From positions 124,001-188,000 of the forward strand of contig NZ_JAGMUO010000097.1 in assembly GCF_019049325.1 (NCBI RefSeq): a stretch of DNA of 64,000 nucleotides. Direction: 5' to 3'. Both the position numbers and the translations under genes were made by a program. The stretch is from Streptomyces sp. AC512_CC834. Its GTDB lineage: Bacteria; Actinomycetota; Actinomycetes; Streptomycetales; Streptomycetaceae. Positions 36,353 to 45,117 of the stretch are shown in pieces (within the stretch, counting starts at the first letter, position 1; each line of letters starts with the position of its first letter). The notes under the pieces were generated by a model that saw only the letters and a list, made by a program, of their open reading frames with translations, made no database searches and was not told the origin of the DNA.

Positions 36353-37711
36353 TCAGCCGTGCACGACGGTGCTGAGCAGCATCACGCCGCCGAGGCTGAG
36401 CAGTGACTGGAGGGACAGCATCAGGGTCCAGGTGCGGAAGGTCTGCGCCACCGACAGTTGGAAGTACTCCTTGAACAGCCAGAATCCGGAGTCGTTGACG
36501 TGCGAGAGCATCACCGCTCCCGAGGCGGTGGCCAGCACCATCAGTTCGGGCGAGGTGCCGGGCGAGGCGCTGAGCAGGGGCGCGACGATGGCGGTCGCCG
36601 CGGCGGTGGCGACGGTCGCCGAGCCGAGGCAGATCCGCAGCAGGGCGGCGACCAGCCAGCCGAGGAGCAGCGGGGGTATCGCCCAGTCCACGGCGTAGTC
36701 GGAGATGAGCTGGTCGATGCCGGTCTCCGTCAGCATCGCCTTGAAGCCGCCGCCGGCGCCCAGGATCAGGATGATCGCGCCGACCGGTGCGAGTCCCTTG
36801 GACGCCATCTTCTGCAGTTGTCCGAGGCCGAAGCCGGAGCGTACGCCGAGGGCGAAGAAGGCGAAGATCACGGCCGCCAGCAGGGACAGCACGGAGGAGT
36901 TGCAGGCGTCGAAGAACTGGTGGGGCAGCGTGCCCCCGGCCGTGTTGGCGGTGCCCAGGGTGCCGAGGAGCATGAGGCCCGGCGGGAGCAGCACGGTGAT
37001 GAGCGCGAGGGTGAAGGAGGCCGGCTTGCGCCGGTGTTCGGGCTCCGTGGAGACGGACTGGACCGGACCGCGGTCGAGGTCGGGCGCGGGACCGAACCAG
37101 CGGCTGATGAACCTGGTCAGCACCGGGCCGGTGAGCACGGCCATCGGGATGCCGATGACCAGGCCCCACAGGATGGTGAGGCCGGTGTTGGCGCCGTACG
37201 CGGAGACGGCCAGGGTCGGCGAGGGGTGGGGCGGCAGCAGGCCGTGCGACACGTACAGACCGGCGGCCATCGGCAGGCCCACCCACAGCAGGTGCGTGTC
37301 GCTGCGCTTGGCGACGGTGTACACCAGCGGCACCAGCATGACGAAGCTGACGTCGAACAGGTGCGGCATGCCGATCAGCAGCGCCGCGGCGGTGATGGCC
37401 GCCGGGATCCACTTCACGGGCCGGGAGCCGATGAACACGGTGGCGATGCGGTCGGCGCCGCCGGAGCCGAGGAGGATGCCGCCCAGCAGGGTGCCGAGGC
37501 CGATGGTGGGGCCGCTGCCGCCCAGGGTGTCTCCGAAGCCGTCCTGGAAGGCCTCGACGGCACGCACCGGGGCGATGCCGGACGCGACACCGAGCCCGAG
37601 GGCGGAGAGGGCGAGCGCGAGGAAGGGGTGCAGTTTGGTCTTGGTGATCAGCAGGACGAGCACGACGACGGCCGCGGCCCCGAGGAGGAGGTGCTGGAGG
37701 TCGGTGCTCAT
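36353..37711 (-). CDS. GntP family acid-sugar permease
   Basis: 452 residues from ATG 37711, GGAAGGAAA upstream, overlapping the upstream stop as ATGA. About 12 membrane segments; LGLGTLLGGILLGSGGADRIA, LPMAAGLYVSHGLLPPHPSPT, and the C-terminal LSHVNDSGFWLFKEYFQLS are the GntP/DsdX signatures. Imports gluconate-like acids by proton symport. The operon supplies the enzymes for its cargo. An imperfect hairpin (GTGACGG 36298-36304, CCGTCAC 36334-36340) within GGTCCGG repeats lies between it and the DeoR gene and may attenuate read-through. Confidence 0.92.
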   Translation of the reverse strand: MSTDLQHLLLGAAAVVVLVLLITKTKLHPFLALALSALGLGVASGIAPVRAVEAFQDGFGDTLGGSGPTIGLGTLLGGILLGSGGADRIATVFIGSRPVKWIPAAITAAALLIGMPHLFDVSFVMLVPLVYTVAKRSDTHLLWVGLPMAAGLYVSHGLLPPHPSPTLAVSAYGANTGLTILWGLVIGIPMAVLTGPVLTRFISRWFGPAPDLDRGPVQSVSTEPEHRRKPASFTLALITVLLPPGLMLLGTLGTANTAGGTLPHQFFDACNSSVLSLLAAVIFAFFALGVRSGFGLGQLQKMASKGLAPVGAIILILGAGGGFKAMLTETGIDQLISDYAVDWAIPPLLLGWLVAALLRICLGSATVATAAATAIVAPLLSASPGTSPELMVLATASGAVMLSHVNDSGFWLFKEYFQLSVAQTFRTWTLMLSLQSLLSLGGVMLLSTVVHG

Positions 37712-39120
37712 GCGGCGGTGTTTCCTTCCGTACCGTCCGGGCAGCCGCGCGAGGCGCGGCCGGACCGCCAGGCGCGCAGCAGGCCCGGGTCCGGGTCGGC
37801 GAGGTCGGCCACGCGGATCGGCTCACCGGCGGGCACCGGCCGGGCGAGCGTGGCGTGGGCGGCGAGGTAGAGCGGGGCGATGTCGTCCGGTGCGTCCTCG
37901 CCGCGCAGCAGGACGGCCTGGACGCCGGTGACGTCGTGGTGGTGGCCGCCCATGGCGAGGACGGTCCCGGCGGGCAGGTCCGTGCGGGCGCGGCCGGCGA
38001 GTACGGCGTACGAGCGGGGGTCGGTGCCGCCGGAGGGTCGGCGGTGCAGCACCGCGGACAGCAGGCTGACCGGGGTCTCGACGCCCATCAGGTGGTAGGG
38101 CAGGTAGATCGCGGCGTACCGGCCGTCCTTGCTGAGGACGTGGCCCTTCTCGCGCAGCGTCTCCCAGGTGACCGGGTCGTCGGTGCGCACGACCACGAAG
38201 ACGCCGCCGGCGAAGGACGCCTCGCCGGGCAGGCGCAGGGCGCTGAAGACGTCCACGACCCCGTCGCGGGTCAGCAGGCCGCCCTCCTCGCGGGGGCGGT
38301 AGACGTCGGCTAGCTCGGCGACGCGGGCGACGGGGTAGTGCAGGCGTTCCGTGTCCGGGCGAAAGCCCGTGTTGTTGGCGACGACGGCCATCTCGCAGTA
38401 GTCGGCGGTGGCGCCGGTGGGCAGGTCGGCCACGGCCGCGGCGCGGGCGTCGAGGGTGGCGCGCACGTCGTCGCCGAGTCCGAGCAGCCCGGAGAGCGCC
38501 GGTGCGGGCACCGTGGTGTTCAGTTGCGTCACGGTGCCGGTCTCGGGGTCGAACACGAGGTCGTACTCGGTGGACTTGCCGATCGCCACGATGTCGAGGC
38601 CGAGCAATTCCGCCCAGGTCACCAGGCCGATGAGGTTGGCGGGCTGATCGCCGTCGGCGGTGGTGCAGACGAGGTCGCGGGCGGCGGCGAGGTCGGCGAG
38701 GTGGAGTCCGGCGACGGAGTCGACCTCCTTGCTGACCATCGCGACGTGCCGGTCGGCGGTGAGGGCCGCTTCGGCCATGGCGAGGCCGTCCGCCGGGCTG
38801 CCGGTCGCCTCCACCAGGATGTCCCAGGGTGCCGCGGTCAGCAGGGCCGCGTCGGCGACGAGGGCGATGCCGCCCCGCGCGACGGTGTCCGCGACGGCGG
38901 TGGCATCGTGGCACTCGGCCGGCAGCGTGGCGTCGTAACCCAGTTCGTGCAGCATGGCGCGCAGCCTGGGCAGGTCGCGGTCGCACAGGACGGCCGGGAC
39001 GAGGCCGGGCAGGCGTCGGCTCTGGGCCAGGAGGGTGCGCGCGAATCCGCCGCCGGCCCCGGTCAGCGCGTACCGCACCGTCCGGCCGCCGCTGTCGGCG
39101 AACAAGTGATGCAGGTTCAT
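37708..39120 (-). CDS. SAF-domain NAD(P) oxidoreductase (COG4091, homoserine dehydrogenase/DXR-II-like)
   Basis: 470 residues from ATG 39120, AGGAGGG upstream. Rossmann start RYALTGAGGGFARTLLAQSR, catalytic-type block DILVEATGSPADG and MVSKEVDSVAG, then TTADGDQPANLIGLVTWAELLG, with a C-terminal SAF domain from ~345 (DLPAGTVLAMGGHHHDVTG). COG4091 proteins were annotated as homoserine dehydrogenases; some are oxido- or reductoisomerases acting on branched or linear sugars and their acids. With a GntP importer, a DUF1537 kinase and an aldolase-type decarboxylase, it probably performs the first oxidation or oxidoisomerisation of an imported sugar acid. Confidence 0.85.
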   Translation of the reverse strand: MNLHHLFADSGGRTVRYALTGAGGGFARTLLAQSRRLPGLVPAVLCDRDLPRLRAMLHELGYDATLPAECHDATAVADTVARGGIALVADAALLTAAPWDILVEATGSPADGLAMAEAALTADRHVAMVSKEVDSVAGLHLADLAAARDLVCTTADGDQPANLIGLVTWAELLGLDIVAIGKSTEYDLVFDPETGTVTQLNTTVPAPALSGLLGLGDDVRATLDARAAAVADLPTGATADYCEMAVVANNTGFRPDTERLHYPVARVAELADVYRPREEGGLLTRDGVVDVFSALRLPGEASFAGGVFVVVRTDDPVTWETLREKGHVLSKDGRYAAIYLPYHLMGVETPVSLLSAVLHRRPSGGTDPRSYAVLAGRARTDLPAGTVLAMGGHHHDVTGVQAVLLRGEDAPDDIAPLYLAAHATLARPVPAGEPIRVADLADPDPGLLRAWRSGRASRGCPDGTEGNTAA

Positions 39121-39258
39121 GAGGCCCTCCTGGATGAGCGCGCAAGGTCGTGACAAAGGTGGCGACAAAGGTGGTGACAGGGCTTCTCGCGCGGTCGACG
39201 GGGCGACGGTGTGCTGTGGGACGCGCGTTCTAGAAGCAGCGAATGAACAACATGTATC

Positions 39259-39286
39259 ACCAGATCCCATCCACGTAAAGTCTGGT
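39259..39286. promoter_or_regulatory. Divergent-promoter operator of the acid-sugar locus
   Basis: ACCAGA (39259-39264) and TCTGGT (39281-39286) form a dyad with 16 bases between; flanks TGTATC and AACATA extend it weakly. A CATAAT box follows at about 39289-39294. The dyad lies in the 240-base gap between the oppositely oriented oxidoreductase and kinase genes and is the natural DeoR target. Confidence 0.55.
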
Positions 39287-39360
39287 AACATAATTTCACA
39301 GATCATCACGGGTGGCCTTCGGGCGCACCAGGAACCCGGACACCAACGCAGGAGCACTTG

Positions 39361-40638
39361 ATGCCGACCCTCGGGGCCATCGCAGACGACTTCACCGGCG
39401 CGACCGATCTTGCGACGATGCTGGTCGCCCGAGGTTTCCGGACCGTGGTCACGGTCGGCGCCGACGCGGTCGCCCCAGCGCCGGACCAGTGGGTGGACGT
39501 GGACGCGGTCGTGGTGGCCCTCAAGTCCAGGACCGCTCCCGTGCCGGAGGCGGTGGAGGATGCGCGCCGGGCGCTGCGGGCCCTGCGCGCGATCGGCTGC
39601 CGGCGCTTCTACTTCAAGTACTGCTCGACGTTCGACTCCACGCCCCGCGGCAACATCGGGCCGGTCACGGACGCGCTGCTGGCTCAGACCGGCGAGCGGC
39701 GCACGGTGGTGGTCCCCTCCTTCCCGGCGACCGGGCGCACGGTGTACCGGGGGCGGCTCTTCGTCCACGACGACCTGCTCGACGAGAGCCCCATGCGCCA
39801 CCACCCGCTCACCCCGATGCTGGACTCCCGCGTCGACCGGCTGCTGCGGCCGCAGACGGACCACCCCGTCACCCGCATCGGCCTGGACACCGTCCGGTCC
39901 GGCACGGCCGCTCTGCGCGCCGCCCTGGACGAAGACGCCCACGCCGACGCGCTCACGGTGGTGGACGCCGTCGACGACGAGGACCTGCGGACCGTCGCCG
40001 CCGCCACGGAGGACTTCGGGCTGGTGACCGGCGCCGCCGGGCTCGCCGTGGGACTGACCGGGCCGCATCCGGACCAGGCCCGCGCCCGGCCCGCGTCGCG
40101 CCCTCAGGACCCCGGTGTGGTCCTCGCGGGCAGCGCGTCCGCCGCGACACGGGCGCAGGTCGCCCATGCGCTGGGCCGGCTGCCGCACCGGCGGCTCGAA
40201 CTGGGCCGGCTCCGCGCCGACTTCGACGCCGCCGTGGCCGACCTGACCGCGTTCGTGCGCGAGCGGTGGGCGGCCGACTCCGCCCGGCCGCCCCTGATCT
40301 ACGCCGTCGCCACTCCGGAGGACGTCGAGACCGACACCCCGCCCGCCGCGGAGCCACCCGCGTCGCTCGTGGAGAGAGCCCTCGCCGCCTGCGCGACGGC
40401 CCTGGTGGACGCCGGAGCGCGACGGCTGCTGGTGGCCGGCGGGGAGACGTCGGGCGCCGTCGTCACGGCGCTGCGCGCCCGCACGCTCGCCATCGGGGCG
40501 CCCATCGCCCCGGGTGTCGCCTGGGCCCGCACCGGGGTGTGCCCCACCGGGACGGCGCACACGATCGATCTCGCCCTGAAGTCGGGGAACTTCGGCGGCA
40601 CCGACATCTTCACGCAGGCATGGGAGCAGCTCGTATGA
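39361..40638 (+). CDS. otnK: Four-carbon acid sugar kinase (DUF1537, OtnK-like)
   Basis: 425 residues from ATG 39361, AGGAG upstream (a TTG one codon earlier is less likely). N-terminal substrate domain: LGAIADDFTGATDLATMLV and KYCSTFDSTPRGNIGPVTDAL. C-terminal ATP domain: VVLAGSASAATRAQVAHAL, LLVAGGETSGAVV and the end LALKSGNFGGTDIFTQAW. Family members phosphorylate 2- or 3-oxo-tetronates or 3-oxo-isoapionate at the terminal hydroxyl. Overlaps the next gene by ATGA, so kinase and decarboxylase are made together. Confidence 0.92.
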   Translation: MPTLGAIADDFTGATDLATMLVARGFRTVVTVGADAVAPAPDQWVDVDAVVVALKSRTAPVPEAVEDARRALRALRAIGCRRFYFKYCSTFDSTPRGNIGPVTDALLAQTGERRTVVVPSFPATGRTVYRGRLFVHDDLLDESPMRHHPLTPMLDSRVDRLLRPQTDHPVTRIGLDTVRSGTAALRAALDEDAHADALTVVDAVDDEDLRTVAAATEDFGLVTGAAGLAVGLTGPHPDQARARPASRPQDPGVVLAGSASAATRAQVAHALGRLPHRRLELGRLRADFDAAVADLTAFVRERWAADSARPPLIYAVATPEDVETDTPPAAEPPASLVERALAACATALVDAGARRLLVAGGETSGAVVTALRARTLAIGAPIAPGVAWARTGVCPTGTAHTIDLALKSGNFGGTDIFTQAWEQLV

Positions 40639-41291
40639 CCGCCCTCGCACACGAACTCGTCGAGGCGGCGGCCCACCTGGCCGGGCTCGGGCTGAGCCCC
40701 GGCTCCTCGGGCAACATCAGCGCCCGCGACGGCGACCGCGTCCTGGTCACCCCGACCGGCACCGACCTGGCCGCACTCGACCCCCGGAACCTGTCGGTGC
40801 TCGACCTCGACGGCGGCCACCTGGACGGACCGGCGCCGTCCAAGGAGTACCCCCTCCACCTGGCCTTCTACCGACGGGAGCGCGCCACCCGCGCCGTCGT
40901 CCACCTGCACTCCCGGCACGCCGCCGCGGCCTCTTGCCGCGCCCCCTGGTCCGAGCGCAGCGCGCTGCCTCCGCTGACGCCGTACTTCGTCATGCGGGTC
41001 GGTCAGATACCGATGCTCCCCTACGCCCCGCCCGGCGACCCCGGCCAGGCCTCGGACCTGGAGCTGCTCGCCGTTCCCTGCCGTGCCGCGCTCCTGCAGA
41101 ACCACGGCCCGGTCGTCGCGGGCACCTCCCTGCGCGGGGCCACCGAGGCCGCGATCGAGGTGGAGGAGGCCTCCGCGCTGTACCTGCTCCTGGGAGACCG
41201 GCCGGTGCGCCACCTCACGCCGGCCGAGGCGACCACGCTGGCCCGGAAGTACGGCACGTACTGGGAGCCGGACGCGCAGCCCCGGCCGTGA
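40635..41291 (+). CDS. otnC: Class II aldolase-type 3-oxo-acid sugar phosphate decarboxylase (OtnC-like)
   Basis: 218 residues. LSPGSSGNISARDGDRVLVTPTG is the phosphate loop, VVHLHSRHA supplies two metal-binding histidines, and LLQNHGPVVAG the third region. OtnC proteins decarboxylate 3-oxo-tetronate-4-phosphate to dihydroxyacetone phosphate. It completes the kinase pair and gives the locus its output to glycolysis. Converges with the darcynin gene, with 7 bases between stops. Confidence 0.9.
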   Translation: MTALAHELVEAAAHLAGLGLSPGSSGNISARDGDRVLVTPTGTDLAALDPRNLSVLDLDGGHLDGPAPSKEYPLHLAFYRRERATRAVVHLHSRHAAAASCRAPWSERSALPPLTPYFVMRVGQIPMLPYAPPGDPGQASDLELLAVPCRAALLQNHGPVVAGTSLRGATEAAIEVEEASALYLLLGDRPVRHLTPAEATTLARKYGTYWEPDAQPRP

Positions 41292-41298
41292 CGTGATG

Positions 41299-41664
41299 TC
41301 AGGTGGAGATGGTGGTGACCGCGTCGACGCCGTAGGTGCGGGCGTAGCCGTTCTCGGTGCCGACGAGGAGGTCGACGACCTCGAAGTACCGGTCCCAGAA
41401 GGGCGTTTCACGCAGGGCGTCGACGAGGAGCTGGTAGGCGTGGTGGTCGTCCGCCTCCCAGACCCAGACGTCGGTGACGCGGGCGGAGTAGAACTCCGTG
41501 TCGTAAAAGCGTGACCGGACGCCGGTGGTCCTGGCCTTGACGGCGGGGACGACCTCGGTGGTGAAGGCGTGCACCCGCTCCTCCACGGTCATGGCGAGCC
41601 ACTCGGGTGTGGTCTTGACGAGCATGAACGCGGTGACCGGGGTTTCGGTGGTCTCTGCAGGCAT
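41299..41664 (-). CDS. Darcynin family protein
   Basis: 121 residues. Highly characteristic block: RFYDTEFYSARVTDVWVWEA, AYQLLVDALRETPFWDRYFE and VDLLVGTENGYARTYGVDAV. Darcynins are small dimeric alpha/beta-barrel-like proteins of unknown function, often near NmrA-like and LysR genes. The next gene in the same direction is an NmrA-like protein 42 bases upstream, so the two are probably one operon. Confidence 0.85.
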   Translation of the reverse strand: MPAETTETPVTAFMLVKTTPEWLAMTVEERVHAFTTEVVPAVKARTTGVRSRFYDTEFYSARVTDVWVWEADDHHAYQLLVDALRETPFWDRYFEVVDLLVGTENGYARTYGVDAVTTIST

Positions 41665-41706
41665 GGTTGCTTCCTGTTCGGGGTGAGGGGCGCCCGGGGC
41701 GAGGGT

Positions 41707-42615
41707 TCAGGAGCGGCCCGCGGACCTGAGGACCGCGGGCCTGAGGGTCTGGGCGACCCAGTGCTCGAAGGTGGTCGGGGCGGTGTTGCCCGGGGTTCGG
41801 GTGACGCCCGCGTCGAGGCCGTCGTCCTTGGCCCGCTTCATGTCGACGACACCGTCGACGAACGCCTTGTCGAGGCCGTGGCCGACAAGGGTGGTGCGCA
41901 GGTCGTCGAACGCCTGACGCTCGTAGCGGACGGGGCGGCCGAGTTGCTCGGTCATGATGCGGGCCAGGTCGTTGGGCGACAGGTCCTGCGGGCCGAGGAC
42001 CGGGACGCTGCCGGTGCCTGTCCAGGACCGGTCCAGGAGCAGGCCGGCGGCCACGGCGGCGATGTCGGCGACGGCCACGAACGGAGCCTTGCGGTCGGCG
42101 TCGGCGGCGTCGCCGAAGACGCCCTTCTCGCGGATCGAGTCGGCCTCCTCCAGGACGTTCTCGAAGAACGAGGGGTTCGCCAGGGCCCGGTAGGCGACAC
42201 CTGTGCCCGCGATCAGGTCGTCCACGGCGAGCGAGACGGTGACGAGTCCGGCGCGGTCGGCGACCGGGGTGCCGCGGCCGAGGGCGGAGACACCGACGAC
42301 ATGGCCGACGCCGTGCACGGCGAGGGCGTTCGCGGCGGGGCGGGTGAAGCCGAGGTAGGCGTCGTCCGGGGTCATGGAGGAGTCCGGCGGGACGAGCCAG
42401 AAGACGGCGTCGGCGCCGTCGAAGGCCCGGTCGACGACCGCGGCGTCACCGTGCGAGCCGGTGACCACCTCGACGCGCTCGCGCACCGTGTCGGACAGCC
42501 GTGCGGGGTCGCGCACGATCACGCGCAGTTCCTCGCCGCGGGCGGGAGCGGATTCCAGGAGCAGCGGCAGCAGGTGGCGGCCGATGTTCCCGGTGGGAGC
42601 AGTGATGACGATCAT
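41707..42615 (-). CDS. NmrA-like NAD(P)-binding protein
   Basis: 302 residues from ATG 42615 (MIVITAPTGNIGRHLLP). The glycine motif TAPTGNIG is the NmrA/HSCARG variant; the Tyr-xxx-Lys dyad is absent, as usual for the family. Segments VVDRAFDGADAVFWLVPPDS and GTGSVPVLGPQDLSPNDLARI match quinone-reductase or redox-sensor members. Divergent from LysR at 42720, which probably regulates it and the darcynin gene. Confidence 0.88.
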   Translation of the reverse strand: MIVITAPTGNIGRHLLPLLLESAPARGEELRVIVRDPARLSDTVRERVEVVTGSHGDAAVVDRAFDGADAVFWLVPPDSSMTPDDAYLGFTRPAANALAVHGVGHVVGVSALGRGTPVADRAGLVTVSLAVDDLIAGTGVAYRALANPSFFENVLEEADSIREKGVFGDAADADRKAPFVAVADIAAVAAGLLLDRSWTGTGSVPVLGPQDLSPNDLARIMTEQLGRPVRYERQAFDDLRTTLVGHGLDKAFVDGVVDMKRAKDDGLDAGVTRTPGNTAPTTFEHWVAQTLRPAVLRSAGRS

Positions 42616-42719
42616 GAAAACCTCGTGGGTCGGGCCGGATCGGTACGACCTCGATCCTGCGAGCCCACGAGGTGTTGCCACAATGGGAACTTCAGCAAGG
42701 GATTATTGCCCGGAACGGA

Positions 42720-43688
42720 ATGACACTGGTGAACAGCACGGATCCCCTGGCGCCGGTCGTCGACGCCAACCTCGCCGTCGCCCTCGACGCCCTGCTCACC
42801 GAGCAGAGCGTCACCCGCGCCGCGGCCCGCATGCACACCTCCCCCGCCGCCATGAGCCGCACCCTCGGCCGCCTCCGCCGTATCCTCCAGGACCCCCTGC
42901 TGGTCCGGGCCGGACAGAGCATGGTGCCCACTCCCAGGGCGCTGGTCCTGCGGGACGAAGCCGCCACCGTGGTGCGCCGGCTCGGCGCACTGCTGACTCC
43001 GGCCGCCGACGTGGACCCGGCCACGCTGCGGGGCACTCTCACCCTCCAGGCCGCCGACCTGGTCGGTGCGGTACTCGCCGCCGGCCTGCTGCCGCTGGCC
43101 GGGCAGGAGGCACCCGGGGTGTCACTGCGGTTCCTTGCCGAGGAGCTGGAGGCCGGTCCCGCCCTCCGCGACGGCCGGGTCGACCTGGAGGTCGGGGCCA
43201 TCGATCACGTGGACCCCGAAACCCGGGTCGAGGAGCTGGTCACCCTGCGGATGGCGGCGGCCGTCCGGCCCGGTCACCCCCTCACCGAGGAGCCCCCGAC
43301 CCCGGCCCGGTTCGCCGCCGCCGAGCATGTCGCCGTCAGCCGCCGCGGACGCTTCACCGGTCCCGTCGACGCCGCCCTCGCCGAGCACGGTCTGATCCGC
43401 CGGGTCACCGTGGTCCTTCCTGGCCATCTGGCCGCGTTGGGCCTCGCCGCCCGCAGCGACGTGGTCGCCCTGATCCCCGCCGCACCGCCCGACGCCTCCC
43501 CCTCACCACTGACCGAGCAGGCGACCGTCCTCGGCCTGCGCATCCTCGACATTCCGCTGCCGCTGCCGCCCCTGGTCATCGGCATGGCCTGGCACCCCCG
43601 GCACACCGCCGACGGAGCACACCACTGGCTGCGGAGTGCCGTCCGCCGGGCCCTGCGCGCCCGGTCTTCCGGCCAGGACGGGTCCTAG
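42720..43688 (+). CDS. LysR family transcriptional regulator
   Basis: 322 residues from ATG 42720 (GTG 42729 also possible). HTH: VALDALLTEQSVTRAAARMHTSPAAMSRTLGRLRRILQDPLLVRAG, the PA-clade NodD-like group. Effector domain to the end. Its stop TAG (43686-43688) overlaps the stop of the convergent DUF1152 gene in a shared CTAG. Confidence 0.9.
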   Translation: MTLVNSTDPLAPVVDANLAVALDALLTEQSVTRAAARMHTSPAAMSRTLGRLRRILQDPLLVRAGQSMVPTPRALVLRDEAATVVRRLGALLTPAADVDPATLRGTLTLQAADLVGAVLAAGLLPLAGQEAPGVSLRFLAEELEAGPALRDGRVDLEVGAIDHVDPETRVEELVTLRMAAAVRPGHPLTEEPPTPARFAAAEHVAVSRRGRFTGPVDAALAEHGLIRRVTVVLPGHLAALGLAARSDVVALIPAAPPDASPSPLTEQATVLGLRILDIPLPLPPLVIGMAWHPRHTADGAHHWLRSAVRRALRARSSGQDGS

Positions 43689-44653
43689 TGCGGGAAGCTC
43701 CGGGGTGGGCGAGGCACGACCGTCTCCCGGAACTCGGCTATGCGGGACTGCACTTGGCGCATCAGGTGGGTGTCCTCGATGCGGTCCAGGTACAGGCAGC
43801 GGGCCGCCAGGCCAGGGAGGTCGAAGGCGAAGTACAGGGACATCAGCGGGTTCACGAACAGTTCGCTGCCCCGGGTGCGGTCGGTGAACCGCACGTCGCC
43901 GAAGGAGCCTTGAACGGCCGCCGCGATGGAGCCGTTCACGATGCTGGGGTGTTCCGGCGTGTGCTCCTGGGCGTGTGCCACCGCATCGAGGTACAGCGCG
44001 CCCTCGCGGCTGGCGCGCGGAACGGAGAAGGCCCCGAGACAGGCACCGTCGCGCTCCAGCGCGGCGATGTTCTCCAGGACTTGTACGTGGTTCACGCCGT
44101 GGTACGCGTCGATGCCGAACCCGAGCGAGACAACGAGGCGGTGCGGCACGTGGTCCAGGGCGGCCAGGGCCGCCACGCTCGTGAGGTCCTCCTCGGGGGT
44201 GCCGAGACCGGCCTCGTCGCCGCGCAGCAGGATGTCGGTGCCTCCGTCGACCAGTACGACGGCGTCGATCGCGTGCAGCGCGATCAGGGCTTCGTACGCG
44301 GCGCGCAGCGGCTGGACCCCGGTCTGCGGGAAGGCGTGGACGGTGGCCGGGTAGCCGTGCCCGCGCAGCCACTGGGCGAGGGTCCGCTCCGGGAAGTAGC
44401 TCTGGTGCGGCGCCGACTCGGGCGTGATGACGGCCAGGTCGGGCGCGGCCCAGGCGTCGGGGGGAAGACCGGCGAGCGCGCTGAAGGAGAGGTTCGCCAG
44501 CCGCACCTCCCTGCCCTGGTGCAGGAGGGACAGGGCCAGGGGCAGACCCGAGTAGATGTCGAACCCGCCGCCCGCCCCTGCGACGAGGATCCGCTCGGCG
44601 TCCGCCAGCCGGTCGAAGAGCGGGTTGGTGTGCAGAGGCGTCATGCCGATCAT
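43685..44653 (-). CDS. DUF1152 domain protein
   Basis: 322 residues from ATG 44653 (Met at 44644 is equally possible; no clear ribosome site). A Rossmann-like start (RILVAGAGGGFDIYSGLPLAL) is followed by DAVVLVDGGTDILLRGDEAG and LVVSLGFGIDAYHGVNH, both hallmark DUF1152 blocks. Function unknown; the family is predicted to bind nucleotides or sugars. It stands alone, convergent with LysR, and shares a four-base overlap with its stop. Confidence 0.87.
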   Translation of the reverse strand: MIGMTPLHTNPLFDRLADAERILVAGAGGGFDIYSGLPLALSLLHQGREVRLANLSFSALAGLPPDAWAAPDLAVITPESAPHQSYFPERTLAQWLRGHGYPATVHAFPQTGVQPLRAAYEALIALHAIDAVVLVDGGTDILLRGDEAGLGTPEEDLTSVAALAALDHVPHRLVVSLGFGIDAYHGVNHVQVLENIAALERDGACLGAFSVPRASREGALYLDAVAHAQEHTPEHPSIVNGSIAAAVQGSFGDVRFTDRTRGSELFVNPLMSLYFAFDLPGLAARCLYLDRIEDTHLMRQVQSRIAEFRETVVPRPPRSFPH

Positions 44654-45117
44654 TGTCGGCGATCCCGCCGAGGACTCGGGCGACCCGCCCTCACCGACGA
44701 CGGACGGCCGCGCACGCGTGACGTCGCCCGCCACCGTCTCACCGTCTCCGCTTGCGAGGTCCGGGCGGCGGCGGAGACTGATACGGACGACGGCACTCCG
44801 GAGGGTCCTGGACGGATGGGCGAGTACGGCCAGTACGGCGAGTACGCGGTGCTTCCCGACGCCGGGACGCGGCACGGCAGGCGGGCGGACGGGCTCAGCC
44901 CCGGGTCCGCCGCGTCCGGCGTCCGGCCGCACCGGGACCGGATTGGCGTGGCCGCTGCGGGGCACGCGTCCTGCGGGGACCGCGCGGGCCGGGGACCCGG
45001 CCGCGGCTCGGGCGCCGGCGGGACCGCTCCGCCGGGCAGAGCGGAGCGGATCCCGTGCCCCGTGTCCGCGTCGCGCGGCCCCCGCGCGTCAGTCACTCCC
45101 CGACGAAAGGCAGTCCC
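44654..45117. other. Intergenic region upstream of catalase with hairpin
   Basis: A 464-base G/C-rich gap without a supportable gene. It carries an exact stem CCGCTCCGC (45024-45032) / GCGGAGCGG (45041-45049), eight-base loop, about 70 bases before katA, a candidate operator or leader structure. Imperfect GAGTACGGC repeats lie at about 44820-44850. No FurA/CatR gene adjoins. Confidence 0.5.

Noticed and set aside
35455..41291. Reading the SAF oxidoreductase as threonine/methionine-pathway homoserine dehydrogenase
   Set aside because: It lacks the ACT domain and normal thrABC neighbours and sits inside an acid-sugar operon.
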